From DATJFQ01 sp035495555 (GTDB lineage Bacteria; Acidobacteriota; Vicinamibacteria; Vicinamibacterales; 2-12-FULL-66-21), in contig DATJFQ010000074.1 in NCBI GenBank assembly GCA_035495555.1, positions 1 through 51,192 of the forward strand: a DNA stretch of 51,192 nucleotides, given 5' to 3'. The position numbers and the translations under genes were made by a program. Below, in pieces: positions 1 through 8,754 of this stretch (position 1 is the stretch's first letter; each line of letters begins with the position of its first letter). The notes under the pieces were generated by a model, which was not told the DNA's origin, did not search any database, and saw only the letters and a program-made list of their open reading frames with translations.

Positions 1-42
1 CGCCTCCCGCCTCGCACCTCCCGCCTCGCGCCTCGCGCCTCG
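1..42. repeat. Tandem 7-bp array, CGCCTCG/CGCCTCC family
   Basis: Six consecutive heptads read CGCCTCC, CGCCTCG, CACCTCC, CGCCTCG, CGCCTCG, CGCCTCG with no phase break. The array probably continues upstream of the window. It stops about 20 bp before the start of the nucleotidyltransferase gene. The same family recurs at 31970, 32210 and 33333, in the opposite orientation at the first two. Confidence 0.85.
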
Positions 43-45
43 CGT

Positions 46-51
46 TAGAAT
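46..51 (+). promoter_or_regulatory. Candidate -10 box TAGAAT
   Basis: TAGAAT lies 12 bp before the ATG at 64, directly after the heptad array. No convincing -35 hexamer is visible because that position is occupied by the array. If used, the transcript leader would be only a few nucleotides long. Confidence 0.35.
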
Positions 52-63
52 GGCGCTTCTGCC

Positions 64-1023
64 ATGAGCCCGACATCGGTGCAGCAACGCTTCAAAGCTG
101 CCCTCGATTCGCTGGTCGAGGAGGCCCGCAGGGATCGCACGATTCTGGCAACCATCCTGTGCGGCAGCCTGTCTCACGACACCGTCTGGGAAAAGTCGGA
201 TATCGATCTCGTGTTCGTCACGACCGACGATGTGAAAGAGGATCCTGAGCGTGAGGGCGTTTCGCTCTATGCTGACGGCCTGAACGTCCACGCGATCCTC
301 CTTCCCCGCACCTCGTTCCGGAAGACCGTGGAAGGCGCGCTCCGCAATTCGTTCGCGCACTCGTTCCTGGCCAAAGGGACGCTGCTGTACAGCCACGACC
401 CGACGATCGCGGCGCTGTGCGAGCGGCTGCAGGAAATCGGCGCGCGCGATTCGCAACTGCAACTGCTGCGTGCGGCGGCGCAGGCGCTGCCCTCCGTCTA
501 CAAGGCGCGGAAGTGGTTCGTGACCAGGGAGGACCTGGATTACACCGCACTGTGGATTCTGTATGCGGCGACGCCGCTGGCGCAGGCCGAAGTCTTCGGC
601 CGCCGGCTGCTCGCGGACCGGGAGGTCCTGCCGCAGGCGCTGGCGCTCAATCCCGGATTCTTTTCGCTGATTTACACCGGCCTTCTGAACGCCAGGAAGA
701 CGAGAGCCGCCGTGGAGGCCGCGCTGACCGCGATCGATCAGTATCTCGAGAACCTCGCGCCGCGCGCGTTCGCGCCGGTGCTCGAATATCTGCGCGAGGC
801 CGGAGAGCCGAGGTCCGCGCGCGAGATCGACCATCACTTCCGGCGCACTTTCGGAATTCCATTCGTCACGACCGCATGCGAGTACCTCGCCGATCAGGGG
901 CGCATCGCCAAAGTGTCCACTCCCGTCAGGGTCACGAAGAAGAGCAACGTGCAGTTGCAGGAAACCGCGTTCTTTTCGCTCGAGCCGCCGACCGGCTATG
1001 AAGCGGGCGACGACACGCTCTAA
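64..1023 (+). CDS. Nucleotidyltransferase-domain protein
   Basis: 319-residue protein with an N-terminal Pol-beta-type nucleotidyltransferase fold. The signature is Gly34-Ser35 followed by SDIDL with Asp46 and Asp48, the metal-binding pair of the MNT/kanamycin-nucleotidyltransferase superfamily. The substrate cannot be predicted. Residues 110-220 are helical, like the HEPN-like or substrate domains of larger family members. Residues 235-300 look like a winged-helix segment. The 3' end overlaps the start of uvrA by 26 bp, so the two genes are probably co-transcribed and coupled. A role linked to DNA repair is only suggested by that overlap. Confidence 0.75.
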   Translation: MSPTSVQQRFKAALDSLVEEARRDRTILATILCGSLSHDTVWEKSDIDLVFVTTDDVKEDPEREGVSLYADGLNVHAILLPRTSFRKTVEGALRNSFAHSFLAKGTLLYSHDPTIAALCERLQEIGARDSQLQLLRAAAQALPSVYKARKWFVTREDLDYTALWILYAATPLAQAEVFGRRLLADREVLPQALALNPGFFSLIYTGLLNARKTRAAVEAALTAIDQYLENLAPRAFAPVLEYLREAGEPRSAREIDHHFRRTFGIPFVTTACEYLADQGRIAKVSTPVRVTKKSNVQLQETAFFSLEPPTGYEAGDDTL

Positions 1024-3922
1024 GCCAGACGGCCGCCCGGCGGCGCGGACGTCGATCGCCGTTCAGGGGGCGCGCGTTCACAACCTGAAGAACATCTCGG
1101 TCGAACTTCCGCGCGACCGGCTGATCGTGGTGACGGGCCTGTCGGGATCCGGCAAGTCGAGCCTGGCGTTCGACACCATCTATGCGGAAGGGCAACGCCG
1201 CTACCTCGAATCGCTGTCCAGCTTTGCACGCCGCTTCGTCTCGCAGGTGGCAAAGCCGGACGTGGATTTCGTCTTCGGCCTGTCGCCGGTCATCTCCATC
1301 GAGCAGAAGACGCTCACGAGCAATCCGCGATCGACCGTCGGGACGATGACCGACATCGCGAGTTATCTCAATCTCCTCTACGCGACGATCGCGGATGCGC
1401 ACTGCCCGCGCACCGGCGAGGCGGTGCCGAGCCGATCGTCCAGTCAGATTCTGGAAGCGATCCTCTCGCTACCCGAAGGCACGGAACTCGAGCTGCGGGC
1501 GCCGGTGTTCAAGGTGTACGGGGAGGATCTGGAGTTCGTGCTCGCCGAGCTCCGCAAGAAAGGCGTTCGCCGGCTGGTCGTCGACGGAAAGCCGATCGAC
1601 ATCTCCGAGGAAGTCGCGCTCGACGACTCGACGGTCTCGGTCATGGACGCGATCGTCGATCGGTTCGTGGTCGGACGTCAGCACGAGAAGGCGATCAAAG
1701 CCGGCATCGCGGCCACGCTGCTGGTGGGCGACGGGCTGATGCAACTGCATCTCCCCGGAGGCAAAGCAAAATTGACGGTGGACGCGCGCGACACGTTTTA
1801 CCGCAGCGCCGCGAGCCCCACCCACCATTTCGTCTACGGCGACATCGCGCCCGAGTTCTTCATGTTCAACAACCCCGAGAGCGCCTGTCGGACGTGCGGC
1901 GGTCTCGGCGTCGACAAGCTCACGCATCCGGATCTGCTGATTCCCGATCCGAAGCGGAGCATTCTCGGCGGCTGCTTCGTGCGCGAGGCGTTCAAGTACA
2001 ACCCGGACACATGGGATGGCCGGATGATGTACAGCCTGTCGCGCGGGCTCGATTTCCCGCTCGACGCGCCATGGTCGCAGCTTCCGAAGAAGGTGCGCGA
2101 CGCCATCCTGTACGGCACGGAACGCCGCTTCGTCCTGCAGACGCCCCCGGATGCGAAGGTCCGGCGCGGCGATCAGGACGGCAAGGACATCGGATTCCAC
2201 GGCATCGCTCGACGTATCGAGCGGTGGTACAGGCGATACCGTCAGCGCGGCGAGGCGAACTCGCGCATGGAAGCGTGGCTCGACAAAGTCATGGTCGAGC
2301 GCACGTGCCCGGACTGCAGCGGCTCGCGCCTGCGGGCCACGCGGCTGCTGTTCACCATCAACGGCAAGACTGTGTACGATCTCGGCCAGCTCCATTTCGA
2401 CGAGCTGCACCAGTTCCTCGGCACGATCAAGCCGGCGGGGCGCGGCGCCGATGCCGGCCGGCAGGTGCTCAAGGAAATCCGTGGCCGCCTCGAACTCCTG
2501 CTCGGGATCGGCCTCGATTACCTGAACTTCAATCGGCGCTCGGGCACGCTGTCGGGCGGCGAGTCCCAGCGCATCCGCCTCTCGACCCAGATTGGCTCCG
2601 GCCTGATGGGCATGCTCTACGTGCTGGATGAACCGAGCATCGGCCTGCATCCCAAGGACAACGTGAAGATGATCGCGACGATCCAGCGCCTTCGCGACAT
2701 CTGCAACACGGTGATTGTGGTCGAGCACGACGAGGACACGATCCGCGCAGCGGATCACATCGTCGAGATGGGTCCGGGACCTGGCGTCCACGGGGGCGAA
2801 GTCGTCGCGCAGGGAACGATTCAGGATGTGCTGAAGTGCAAGGCATCGCCGACCGGACAGTTCCTGTCGGGCCGCCGATCCATCGCCTCGCCCGTGCGCC
2901 GCCGCAAAGGCAACGGCAAGTCGCTGGTGGTCCGCGGCGCGCGCGAAAACAATCTGAAGTCGATCGACGTCACGTTTCCCCTGGGAACGCTCGTCGCGAT
3001 CACCGGCGCGTCCGGGTCCGGCAAGAGCACGCTCGTCAGCGAGATTCTGTACAAGGCGCTCTGGAAGGCGCTGATCGACACGCGCACGCTTCCCGGCGAG
3101 CACGATGGGATCGACGGCATCGAGCACGTGCACCGCGTCGTCAGCATCGACCAGGCGCCGATCGGGCGCAACAGCCGATCGAACCCCGCGACGTACATCG
3201 GGTTCTACGACAGCATCCGCGATCTCTTCACACAAGCCCCGCTGTCAATCGAACGCGATTACAAGCCGGGGCGCTTCAGTTTCAACGTGAAGGGCGGCCG
3301 ATGCGAGGAGTGCCAGGGCGAGGGCGCCATCACCACGCAGCTCTATTTCATGCCGGACGTGGAAGTGACGTGTTCCGCGTGCAAGGGCGCGCGCTTCAAC
3401 AGCGAGACCCTCGAAGTCACGCTGCGCGGAAAAACGATCGCCGACGTGCTGAACATGTCCGTCGAGGAGGGCGTGGAATTCTTCGCGTCGGAGCCGTCCA
3501 TCGGCCGGAAAATTCAGGTGCTCGCCGACCTCGGCCTCGGCTATCTCACGCTCGGTCAATCAGCGACGACGCTCTCGGGCGGCGAAGCCCAGCGCATCAA
3601 GATCGCCGCCGAGCTGTCGACGCTCCAGCGATCGAAGCACACGCTTTACATCCTCGATGAACCGACGACCGGGCTGCACCTGGCGGATGTCGAGCGGCTG
3701 CTCGCGTCGCTGAACCAGCTGGTGGATGCGGGCCACACCGTGCTGCTGATCGAGCACCACCTGGACGTGATCAAGGTCGCCGATCACGTGATCGATCTCG
3801 GCCCCGAGGGAGGACACGCGGGCGGGAAGGTCGTGGCGACCGGCACCCCGGAAGAAATCGCGAAGTGCCGCGCGTCGTACACGGGCCAGTTCTTGAAGAA
3901 GCGACTCGTGTCGAATCCCTGA
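998..3922 (+). CDS. uvrA: Excinuclease ABC subunit A (UvrA), variant first zinc module
   Basis: 974 residues, close to the usual UvrA length of about 940. UvrA is the damage-sensing ATPase of nucleotide excision repair and loads UvrB. First Walker A is GLSGSGKSS (about 47-55). Two ABC signatures, LSGGESQR and LSGGEAQR, are followed by LDEPSIGLH and LDEPTTGLH. The C-terminal zinc module is intact (CEEC and CSAC). In the first module the second pair is present (Cys297, Cys300), but the first Cys pair of canonical UvrA aligns with Ser273 and His276 in SPTH. The UvrB-binding region between the first Walker A and this module is present. It could be the only UvrA or a paralogue; the rest of the genome is needed to tell. 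Confidence 0.95.
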   Translation: MKRATTRSKPDGRPAARTSIAVQGARVHNLKNISVELPRDRLIVVTGLSGSGKSSLAFDTIYAEGQRRYLESLSSFARRFVSQVAKPDVDFVFGLSPVISIEQKTLTSNPRSTVGTMTDIASYLNLLYATIADAHCPRTGEAVPSRSSSQILEAILSLPEGTELELRAPVFKVYGEDLEFVLAELRKKGVRRLVVDGKPIDISEEVALDDSTVSVMDAIVDRFVVGRQHEKAIKAGIAATLLVGDGLMQLHLPGGKAKLTVDARDTFYRSAASPTHHFVYGDIAPEFFMFNNPESACRTCGGLGVDKLTHPDLLIPDPKRSILGGCFVREAFKYNPDTWDGRMMYSLSRGLDFPLDAPWSQLPKKVRDAILYGTERRFVLQTPPDAKVRRGDQDGKDIGFHGIARRIERWYRRYRQRGEANSRMEAWLDKVMVERTCPDCSGSRLRATRLLFTINGKTVYDLGQLHFDELHQFLGTIKPAGRGADAGRQVLKEIRGRLELLLGIGLDYLNFNRRSGTLSGGESQRIRLSTQIGSGLMGMLYVLDEPSIGLHPKDNVKMIATIQRLRDICNTVIVVEHDEDTIRAADHIVEMGPGPGVHGGEVVAQGTIQDVLKCKASPTGQFLSGRRSIASPVRRRKGNGKSLVVRGARENNLKSIDVTFPLGTLVAITGASGSGKSTLVSEILYKALWKALIDTRTLPGEHDGIDGIEHVHRVVSIDQAPIGRNSRSNPATYIGFYDSIRDLFTQAPLSIERDYKPGRFSFNVKGGRCEECQGEGAITTQLYFMPDVEVTCSACKGARFNSETLEVTLRGKTIADVLNMSVEEGVEFFASEPSIGRKIQVLADLGLGYLTLGQSATTLSGGEAQRIKIAAELSTLQRSKHTLYILDEPTTGLHLADVERLLASLNQLVDAGHTVLLIEHHLDVIKVADHVIDLGPEGGHAGGKVVATGTPEEIAKCRASYTGQFLKKRLVSNP

Positions 3923-4095
3923 TCCCTTATCCCCGATCCTCGAATCCCCTATCCGCGATCCCGAATCCTGTATCCTCCAATCCCCCATCGCGAATCCAGC
4001 GGATCCGGGAGCGGATGCAGGATTGAGGATTCGCGATCCGGGATTTCGGATAAGCGATTCGAGGATTGGCGATGAGGGATCAGGGATTCATGGAT
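3915..4095. repeat. Inverted pair of 7-bp arrays (ATCCNNN / NNNGGAT)
   Basis: From 3915, ATCC recurs every 7 bp with three 8-9 bp slips (3915, 3922, 3929, 3936, 3944, 3951, 3958, 3965, 3972, 3980, 3987, 3994, 4003). From 4013 the mirror word GGAT or CGAT recurs at the same 7-bp spacing up to 4092. The two halves face each other, so the RNA from either strand can fold into a long imperfect hairpin. The array fills the space between the convergent uvrA and LVIVD-protein genes and overlaps both stop codons. It may act as a bidirectional terminator. Confidence 0.8.
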
Positions 4096-6154
4096 TCGGG
4101 CTCTTTGACGCGGTGGCGAGGTCGGTGAGCGACTTCGAGAGCAGCTTCACCTTCGTCTGATCGCTCGAACCGGTCGACGACTGATCGATGGTTGACGCGA
4201 GCTCGCTGAGGGCGGTCTTGCGGGCGCTGCCGGATGCTTTCTCGGCGGAGTCCAGCGACTTGCGCGCCGATGCGATCGCGTCGGCGGACAAACCCTTCGA
4301 GCGTTCGAGCTGGTCGAGATAAGCACGTGAGAGCGCAAAGCTCGCCGGCCAGACGAACTTCTGCTGGTCCTGGGTATTCCAGTACTGGAATTTCACCGTC
4401 TTGGCCGCATCCAGTTCGTTCTGCGTGATGAGCCCGCTCGGCACGAGCTCGTAGATATCGAGGCCACGCATGATTTCGGAGCTGACGATCACGCCGTTGT
4501 ACCAGTACGCGGACCAGGACCCGGCGCCGACCAGGCGGTTCGCATCGATCGGGCCGCGATCGAAGTAGGCGATCTCTTTCGGATGCGCCACATCAGTCCA
4601 GTCGAACACGGACAGGCCGCCCTGATACCACGCCTGCACCATCACCTCCCGGCCGGGAATCGGGATCAGCGAGCCGTTGTGCGCGACGCAGTTCTCCTGC
4701 GGCGTCTGCGCGGCCGGCATCTTGTAGTAGCTGTGGAACACCAGCTTGTTGTTCTCGATCGTGAAGATCGAATCGGCGCCCCACTCCATCTTGTCGGTCG
4801 CGCGGCAGCGCGGCGCGGAGCCGCCGCCCCATTCGTCGGTGAAGAGGATTTTGCTGCCGTCGTTGCTGAACGTCGCGGAGTGCCAGAACGACATGTTCGG
4901 ATCGGCCGCGGCGTCGACGCGCACCGGATGCGCGGCGTCATGGATGTCGAGCAGCAGCCCGAGGCCCGCGCACGCCCCGCCCGCGAGACCGATGGCCGGG
5001 TAAACGGTGATGTCATGGCACTGATTCGGGCCGGTCGGCGGACCGGCAGGACCGCGGCCGCGGCCGCCGCCCGCGGCGGCTTGAGGCGGCGTCTGACCAC
5101 GGGCCGCCATCTCACGCGCGCGCTGGGCCTGCGCGGCCGCGCGCTCAGCCTGATCCTGCTTGTCGCGCTCTTCACTGCGCGGAGGCACCGGCAGGCCGTT
5201 GAAGATTCGCGGCGAGCTGACGATCGCCGCCGTCTGCGGCGCGTTCAGAGGCACCTTGATGACCTCCAGCCGGAAACGGGCAGTGTTCGGATCGTCGATT
5301 CCGCCGTTTTCGCAGCCAGGCATCTCTTCGGACGGGCGCACACCGGCGGTCCCCGAAACATAGATGTAGACGTTGTCGTTGTCGCCGGGCTGGGTCACGA
5401 CGGTGTGGGTGTGCGAGCCGCGGCACGTCTCCACGCTCTTCACCAGCTTCGGATTGTGCAGGTCCGAGATGTCGAAAATGCGAATCCCGCGGACGCGCTG
5501 GGTGCTCACCGGATCCGGTACGCCGCCGAAGCCGCAGTCCGATCGGCTGTTGGTCGCTTCGGACGACATGAACAACAGGTGTCCGAACACCGATACGTCG
5601 TTCTGAGAGGCCGGGCAGAGGTACGTCTGGACGAGCGCGGGCTTGACCGGGTTCGAGATGTCATAAATCTCGAACCCGTTGTAGTTGCCCTGGATCGCGT
5701 AGTGATCCATGAACGCGAGGTCGGAGTGCGTGGCGCCCAGCACCTTTCCGGCCGGCGGCGTGGTTGAAATCATGCGCATGTTCCATGCGGCCTGGCCAGC
5801 GTCCCACCATCCAGCTTTCAATCCGACTCGCGGATCCGGATTTGGAGCCGTTTCGGAGATGGTCGGTTTGACGGGTGCCGGCATCGTCGACGGCGGCGCC
5901 GGCGGAGGCGCGGGTGCTGGTCCCCGGCCGCCCGGGGCTGCCGGGGTTGCGGTTCCCGCGGCTGGCACCGTGGTCGCAGGCGTGGACGCGGCCGGCTGCG
6001 CCGGCGACGTGGTCGCCGAGCCGCTCGGCGCCGTGGATGGCGGCGGAGCCGTCTTGGACGCGCCGCCGCACCCTGCGACAAGTCCGCCGGACGCGAGCAG
6101 GATTGCGACGACCGAACCGGTGATGAGCCTCGACATCTGCACGTTTCCTCTCAT
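4088..6154 (-). CDS. LVIVD-repeat beta-propeller lipoprotein
   Basis: 688 residues. The N-terminus is a lipoprotein signal ending in LVAGC, followed by about 80 residues rich in Ala, Pro, Thr and Ser. From about residue 140 the chain has repeats such as GFEIYDISNPVKP and GIRIFDISDLHNPKL, the LVIVD pattern of surface beta-propellers. A Gln/Ala/Arg/Gly-rich insert lies around 345-390 and a helical tail around 600-688. The start at 6154 overlaps the upstream stop as ATGA and has GGAGG 9 bp before it. An internal ATG at 6136, preceded by AGAGG, is possible. It likely forms an operon with the DUF305 gene. Ligand unknown. The last codons lie inside the heptad array. Confidence 0.85.
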   Translation of the reverse strand: MRGNVQMSRLITGSVVAILLASGGLVAGCGGASKTAPPPSTAPSGSATTSPAQPAASTPATTVPAAGTATPAAPGGRGPAPAPPPAPPSTMPAPVKPTISETAPNPDPRVGLKAGWWDAGQAAWNMRMISTTPPAGKVLGATHSDLAFMDHYAIQGNYNGFEIYDISNPVKPALVQTYLCPASQNDVSVFGHLLFMSSEATNSRSDCGFGGVPDPVSTQRVRGIRIFDISDLHNPKLVKSVETCRGSHTHTVVTQPGDNDNVYIYVSGTAGVRPSEEMPGCENGGIDDPNTARFRLEVIKVPLNAPQTAAIVSSPRIFNGLPVPPRSEERDKQDQAERAAAQAQRAREMAARGQTPPQAAAGGGRGRGPAGPPTGPNQCHDITVYPAIGLAGGACAGLGLLLDIHDAAHPVRVDAAADPNMSFWHSATFSNDGSKILFTDEWGGGSAPRCRATDKMEWGADSIFTIENNKLVFHSYYKMPAAQTPQENCVAHNGSLIPIPGREVMVQAWYQGGLSVFDWTDVAHPKEIAYFDRGPIDANRLVGAGSWSAYWYNGVIVSSEIMRGLDIYELVPSGLITQNELDAAKTVKFQYWNTQDQQKFVWPASFALSRAYLDQLERSKGLSADAIASARKSLDSAEKASGSARKTALSELASTIDQSSTGSSDQTKVKLLSKSLTDLATASKSPNP

Positions 6155-6834
6155 TCAAGCGAGCCTCCGCCCGCATTTGGTGTTTCAGCCAGCATCTGCC
6201 TCATCCGATCGATTTCCGTCGACTGGTCGGCGTACACGTCGTTGGCGAACTTGAAGATCATTTCGTCCTGCGCCGCGCCGTACGACTTGAAGAGCGTATT
6301 GACCATGTCGATCGCGCCCTGGTGATGCTTGATCATGCCGAGCAGGAACAGCCGGTCGAACTCCGGACCGCGCGCGCGATCGAGCGCAGCCATTTCTTCG
6401 TCCGTCAGCATGCCGGGCATGAGCATGGCGTGCTCCATGCCGCCCATCGACATCTTCATGCGCGTCGACGTCGCGTCGGGGACCGGCTCGCCGCGGTCGC
6501 GCAGCCAGTTCTGCATCAACGTGATCTCGTCGCGCTGCGCGACGACGATGCGTTCGCAGAGGACGGCGACGTCATGGCGCGCGCCGTGCGACGGCGCCCA
6601 GCCGGCCATGATCACCGCCTGTGCGTGGTGCGGGATCATGCCGGACATGAAAGCAACGTCGGCGTCGCTGTAGGGATATTGTCCGAGCCCGGGAGGGGTC
6701 GCGTGAATTGTCGATTGGGGCGGCGTCGGTGCGGCGGCCGCCGGATGCCCTGCAGGCGGCGCGCTCGCACAAGCAGCCGCGACAAGGGCACCCGACAGGC
6801 ACACACCCAGCGCGCCCCGTCGAAGAGCCTTCAT
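6151..6834 (-). CDS. DUF305-family lipoprotein
   Basis: 227 residues. A signal peptide with Ala-Ala-Cys near residue 22 suggests a lipoprotein. The mature part holds two copies of the DUF305 hallmark, FMSGMIPHHAQAVIMA and LLGMIKHHQGAIDM, in a ferritin-like four-helix arrangement. The Met- and His-rich segment MKMSMGGMEHAMLMPGM fits the copper or other metal binding proposed for this family. It overlaps the LVIVD gene by 4 bp (ATGA), so the two are translationally coupled. A joint periplasmic or outer-surface metal-handling role is inference. Confidence 0.88.
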   Translation of the reverse strand: MKALRRGALGVCLSGALVAAACASAPPAGHPAAAAPTPPQSTIHATPPGLGQYPYSDADVAFMSGMIPHHAQAVIMAGWAPSHGARHDVAVLCERIVVAQRDEITLMQNWLRDRGEPVPDATSTRMKMSMGGMEHAMLMPGMLTDEEMAALDRARGPEFDRLFLLGMIKHHQGAIDMVNTLFKSYGAAQDEMIFKFANDVYADQSTEIDRMRQMLAETPNAGGGSLE

Positions 6835-6888
6835 CCCAATCCTCGCGGCAAATCGTATGCGATTCGCGCGAAAGATGAAAGGGAGGGG

Positions 6889-7000
6889 GAGTGCGGAGGG
6901 CGGAGGGCGGATTGCGGAGTGCGGATTGCGGCTTGCGGCTTGCGGCTTGCGGCTTGCGGAGTGAGAAAATTGGGAGTTGGGAATTGGGAGTTGGGAATTT
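6889..7000. repeat. Two adjoining 7-bp arrays (GCTTGCG family and GGGAATT family)
   Basis: 6889-6965 reads as eleven heptads of the pattern G(A/C)(G/T)TGCG, ending in four perfect GCTTGCG units. After a 7-bp transition (6966-6972), 6973-7000 reads GGAGTTG, GGAATTG, GGAGTTG, GGAATTT. Phase is kept across the junction. The array ends 2 bp from the stop codon of the ABC-2 permease on the minus strand. The second family recurs in reverse orientation at 40322. Confidence 0.85.
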
Positions 7001-7002
7001 TG

Positions 7003-7749
7003 TTATTCCCACCTGAACACTCTGGTGGCGAGGACCGTGCAGGCGACGAACACAACCGCCAGCGCGGCGACGTCGGTCGCGTGGGCGGTCCAGCCGTCGC
7101 CGCGCCAGAGGCCCCGCAGCAGCGAGACGGCATACGTGAACGGCACGAAGCGCGCAATCGTCTGCACGGCGGGGGGCATGAGATCGAGCGGCGCGAAGAG
7201 GCCCGAGATGCCCAGCATCGGATAGAGAATCAACGCGCCAATCGGCTGCGCGAACCGCGCGGTCGGCGCAATGCTCGCGAGCAGAAACCCGATCGAGAGA
7301 ATCGCCAGCGTGGCGACCAGCACGCCTCCGCCAAACGACACCAGCGGCACGCCAGGAGGCACCGGATAGGCGCCGCGGCCTCCAAGCACCATCAGGAGGA
7401 GACTCAGTGCCGTGAACTGCAGCTTGACGATCACGTGAGCGCTGAGAATGGTGACGGGCCGCAGCGGCGTCGCCCGCAGCCGCTTGAGGATGCCGCCCTC
7501 GCGATAGATCGCCATGACCGCGACGAGCGACAGCACGGCGCTGATCGCGATCAGCATGGCCGTCAGGATCGGCAAATCGACGGAGACGACAGGCGGCAGG
7601 TTCCGCGCGCCGTGCCGCATCGGCGGCCCCACGATGCGGCCGAGGACGATGAACATCAAGGCCGGCACGACGACGGTGCCGAACACACCGAGCGGCTCAC
7701 GGATGAAAATCTTCGTCTCGAGCCACGTCAGACGCCAGAGCCCCCGCAC
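7003..7749 (-). CDS. ABC-2 type transporter permease
   Basis: 248 residues from a GTG start 2 bp after the stop of the ATPase gene. The reading frame is open much further upstream, but that part lies inside the ATPase gene and is Arg/His-rich, so it is not used. About six membrane helices are visible, e.g. VFGTVVVPALMFIVLG, LTAMLIAISAVLSLVAVMA, LVATLAILSIGFLLAS and a C-terminal VAALAVVFVACTVLA. IYREGGILKRLRATPL is the conserved cytoplasmic loop of ABC-2 permeases of the DrrB/NodJ kind. With the upstream ATPase it should form a drug, polysaccharide or lipid exporter; substrate unknown. Confidence 0.85.
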   Translation of the reverse strand: MRGLWRLTWLETKIFIREPLGVFGTVVVPALMFIVLGRIVGPPMRHGARNLPPVVSVDLPILTAMLIAISAVLSLVAVMAIYREGGILKRLRATPLRPVTILSAHVIVKLQFTALSLLLMVLGGRGAYPVPPGVPLVSFGGGVLVATLAILSIGFLLASIAPTARFAQPIGALILYPMLGISGLFAPLDLMPPAVQTIARFVPFTYAVSLLRGLWRGDGWTAHATDVAALAVVFVACTVLATRVFRWE

Positions 7750-7751
7750 GA

Positions 7752-8681
7752 TCAGTTCCGGAGCGCGTGGCCGGTCACGCGAAGGAAAACGTCTTCCAGC
7801 GTTGGAGCCTCCGTCCGAAGATCGCTGACGGTGATGCGATGGTCCGCCAGGCACTGGATGACGCGCGTGACGAAGTCGTCGCCGCGGCCCCGCAGCGAAA
7901 GGTCGGCGCCGTTGACGTCGACCGCGTCGATGCCGGGAATCGCGCGAAACGTGTCGGCCGCCGCCGAATCCGCCGTCGTGACGACGACCGTGCGTTCGGG
8001 GCAATGGCGCCGGACGAGCGCGGCGGGTGTGCCCGCGTCCACGAGACGGCCGTGGTCGATGATCGCGACGCGATCACACAGCCGCTCCGCTTCCTCCATC
8101 AAATGGGTCGTGAGGAAGACAGTCTTGCCGCGCGATCGGATGCCGCGAACCAGCTCCCAGATCGCCCGTCGCGCCTGCGGGTCGAGGCCGGTCGTCAGCT
8201 CGTCGAGGAACACCACTTCGGGTTCGTTGATGAGCGCAAGCGCGATGAAGAGCCGCTGCTTCTGCCCGCCCGACAGCGTCATGAACCAGGCGTTGCGCTT
8301 CTCGCCGAGCCCGAGCTGCGTGAGCAGGTCGTCCCCGTTCACGCTCGTCCGATAGAGCGCCGACCAGAGGGCAACCGCTTCGCGGACTTTGATGCGCTTC
8401 TGGAGCTGCGCTTCCTGCAGTTGCACGCCGATCCGCTGCTGGAGCGCGTGTGCCTGCCGAACGGGATCGAGCCCGAGAACGGTGATCGTTCCGCGGTCGG
8501 GTCTCCGGACGCCTTCGACGCACTCCATCGTGGTCGTCTTGCCGGCACCATTCGGGCCGATCAGGCCGAAGATTTCCGCGCGCTCGACCTCGAACGACAC
8601 GTCATCGACGGCCAGCGTGTGGCCATAGGTTTTTCGAATGCCGCGGACCTGAATGACGGAGTCTGAAGCGGTGTCGCGCAC
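7752..8681 (-). CDS. ABC-2 transporter ATP-binding protein
   Basis: 309 residues from a GTG at 8681. The frame extends to 8804, but that part overlaps the upstream gene and lacks family similarity. Walker A is GPNGAGKTT, the signature is LSGGQKQR, Walker B is VVFLDELTTGLD and the switch His lies in LTTHLMEEAE. The C-terminal 80 residues are the accessory domain usual in DrrA-type exporter ATPases. Walker B has Leu-Thr after DE instead of the usual Pro-Thr, a common variant in this subfamily. It pairs with the permease downstream, 2 bp away. Confidence 0.88.
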   Translation of the reverse strand: MRDTASDSVIQVRGIRKTYGHTLAVDDVSFEVERAEIFGLIGPNGAGKTTTMECVEGVRRPDRGTITVLGLDPVRQAHALQQRIGVQLQEAQLQKRIKVREAVALWSALYRTSVNGDDLLTQLGLGEKRNAWFMTLSGGQKQRLFIALALINEPEVVFLDELTTGLDPQARRAIWELVRGIRSRGKTVFLTTHLMEEAERLCDRVAIIDHGRLVDAGTPAALVRRHCPERTVVVTTADSAAADTFRAIPGIDAVDVNGADLSLRGRGDDFVTRVIQCLADHRITVSDLRTEAPTLEDVFLRVTGHALRN

Positions 8682-8754
8682 CGCCGGGAATTCTAGCCGA
8701 CGTGCGCCGCGGATAGCTCGCGTCGGCAGCGCAATAAAGAATGAAACAGCCGCT

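Noticed and set aside
1469..3235. 588-codon minus-strand open frame inside uvrA
   Set aside because: It is antisense to a fully recognisable UvrA, with low-complexity composition and no motif.
7750..8004. Longer start for the ABC-2 permease
   Set aside because: The extra 85 residues lie wholly within the ATPase gene in another frame and are not membrane-like. The GTG at 7749, 2 bp after the ATPase stop, is the natural start.
6322..8355. 677-codon plus-strand open frame antisense to the DUF305 and ABC genes
   Set aside because: It passes through a heptad array and is Arg/His/Gln-rich, while the minus-strand genes have clear families.
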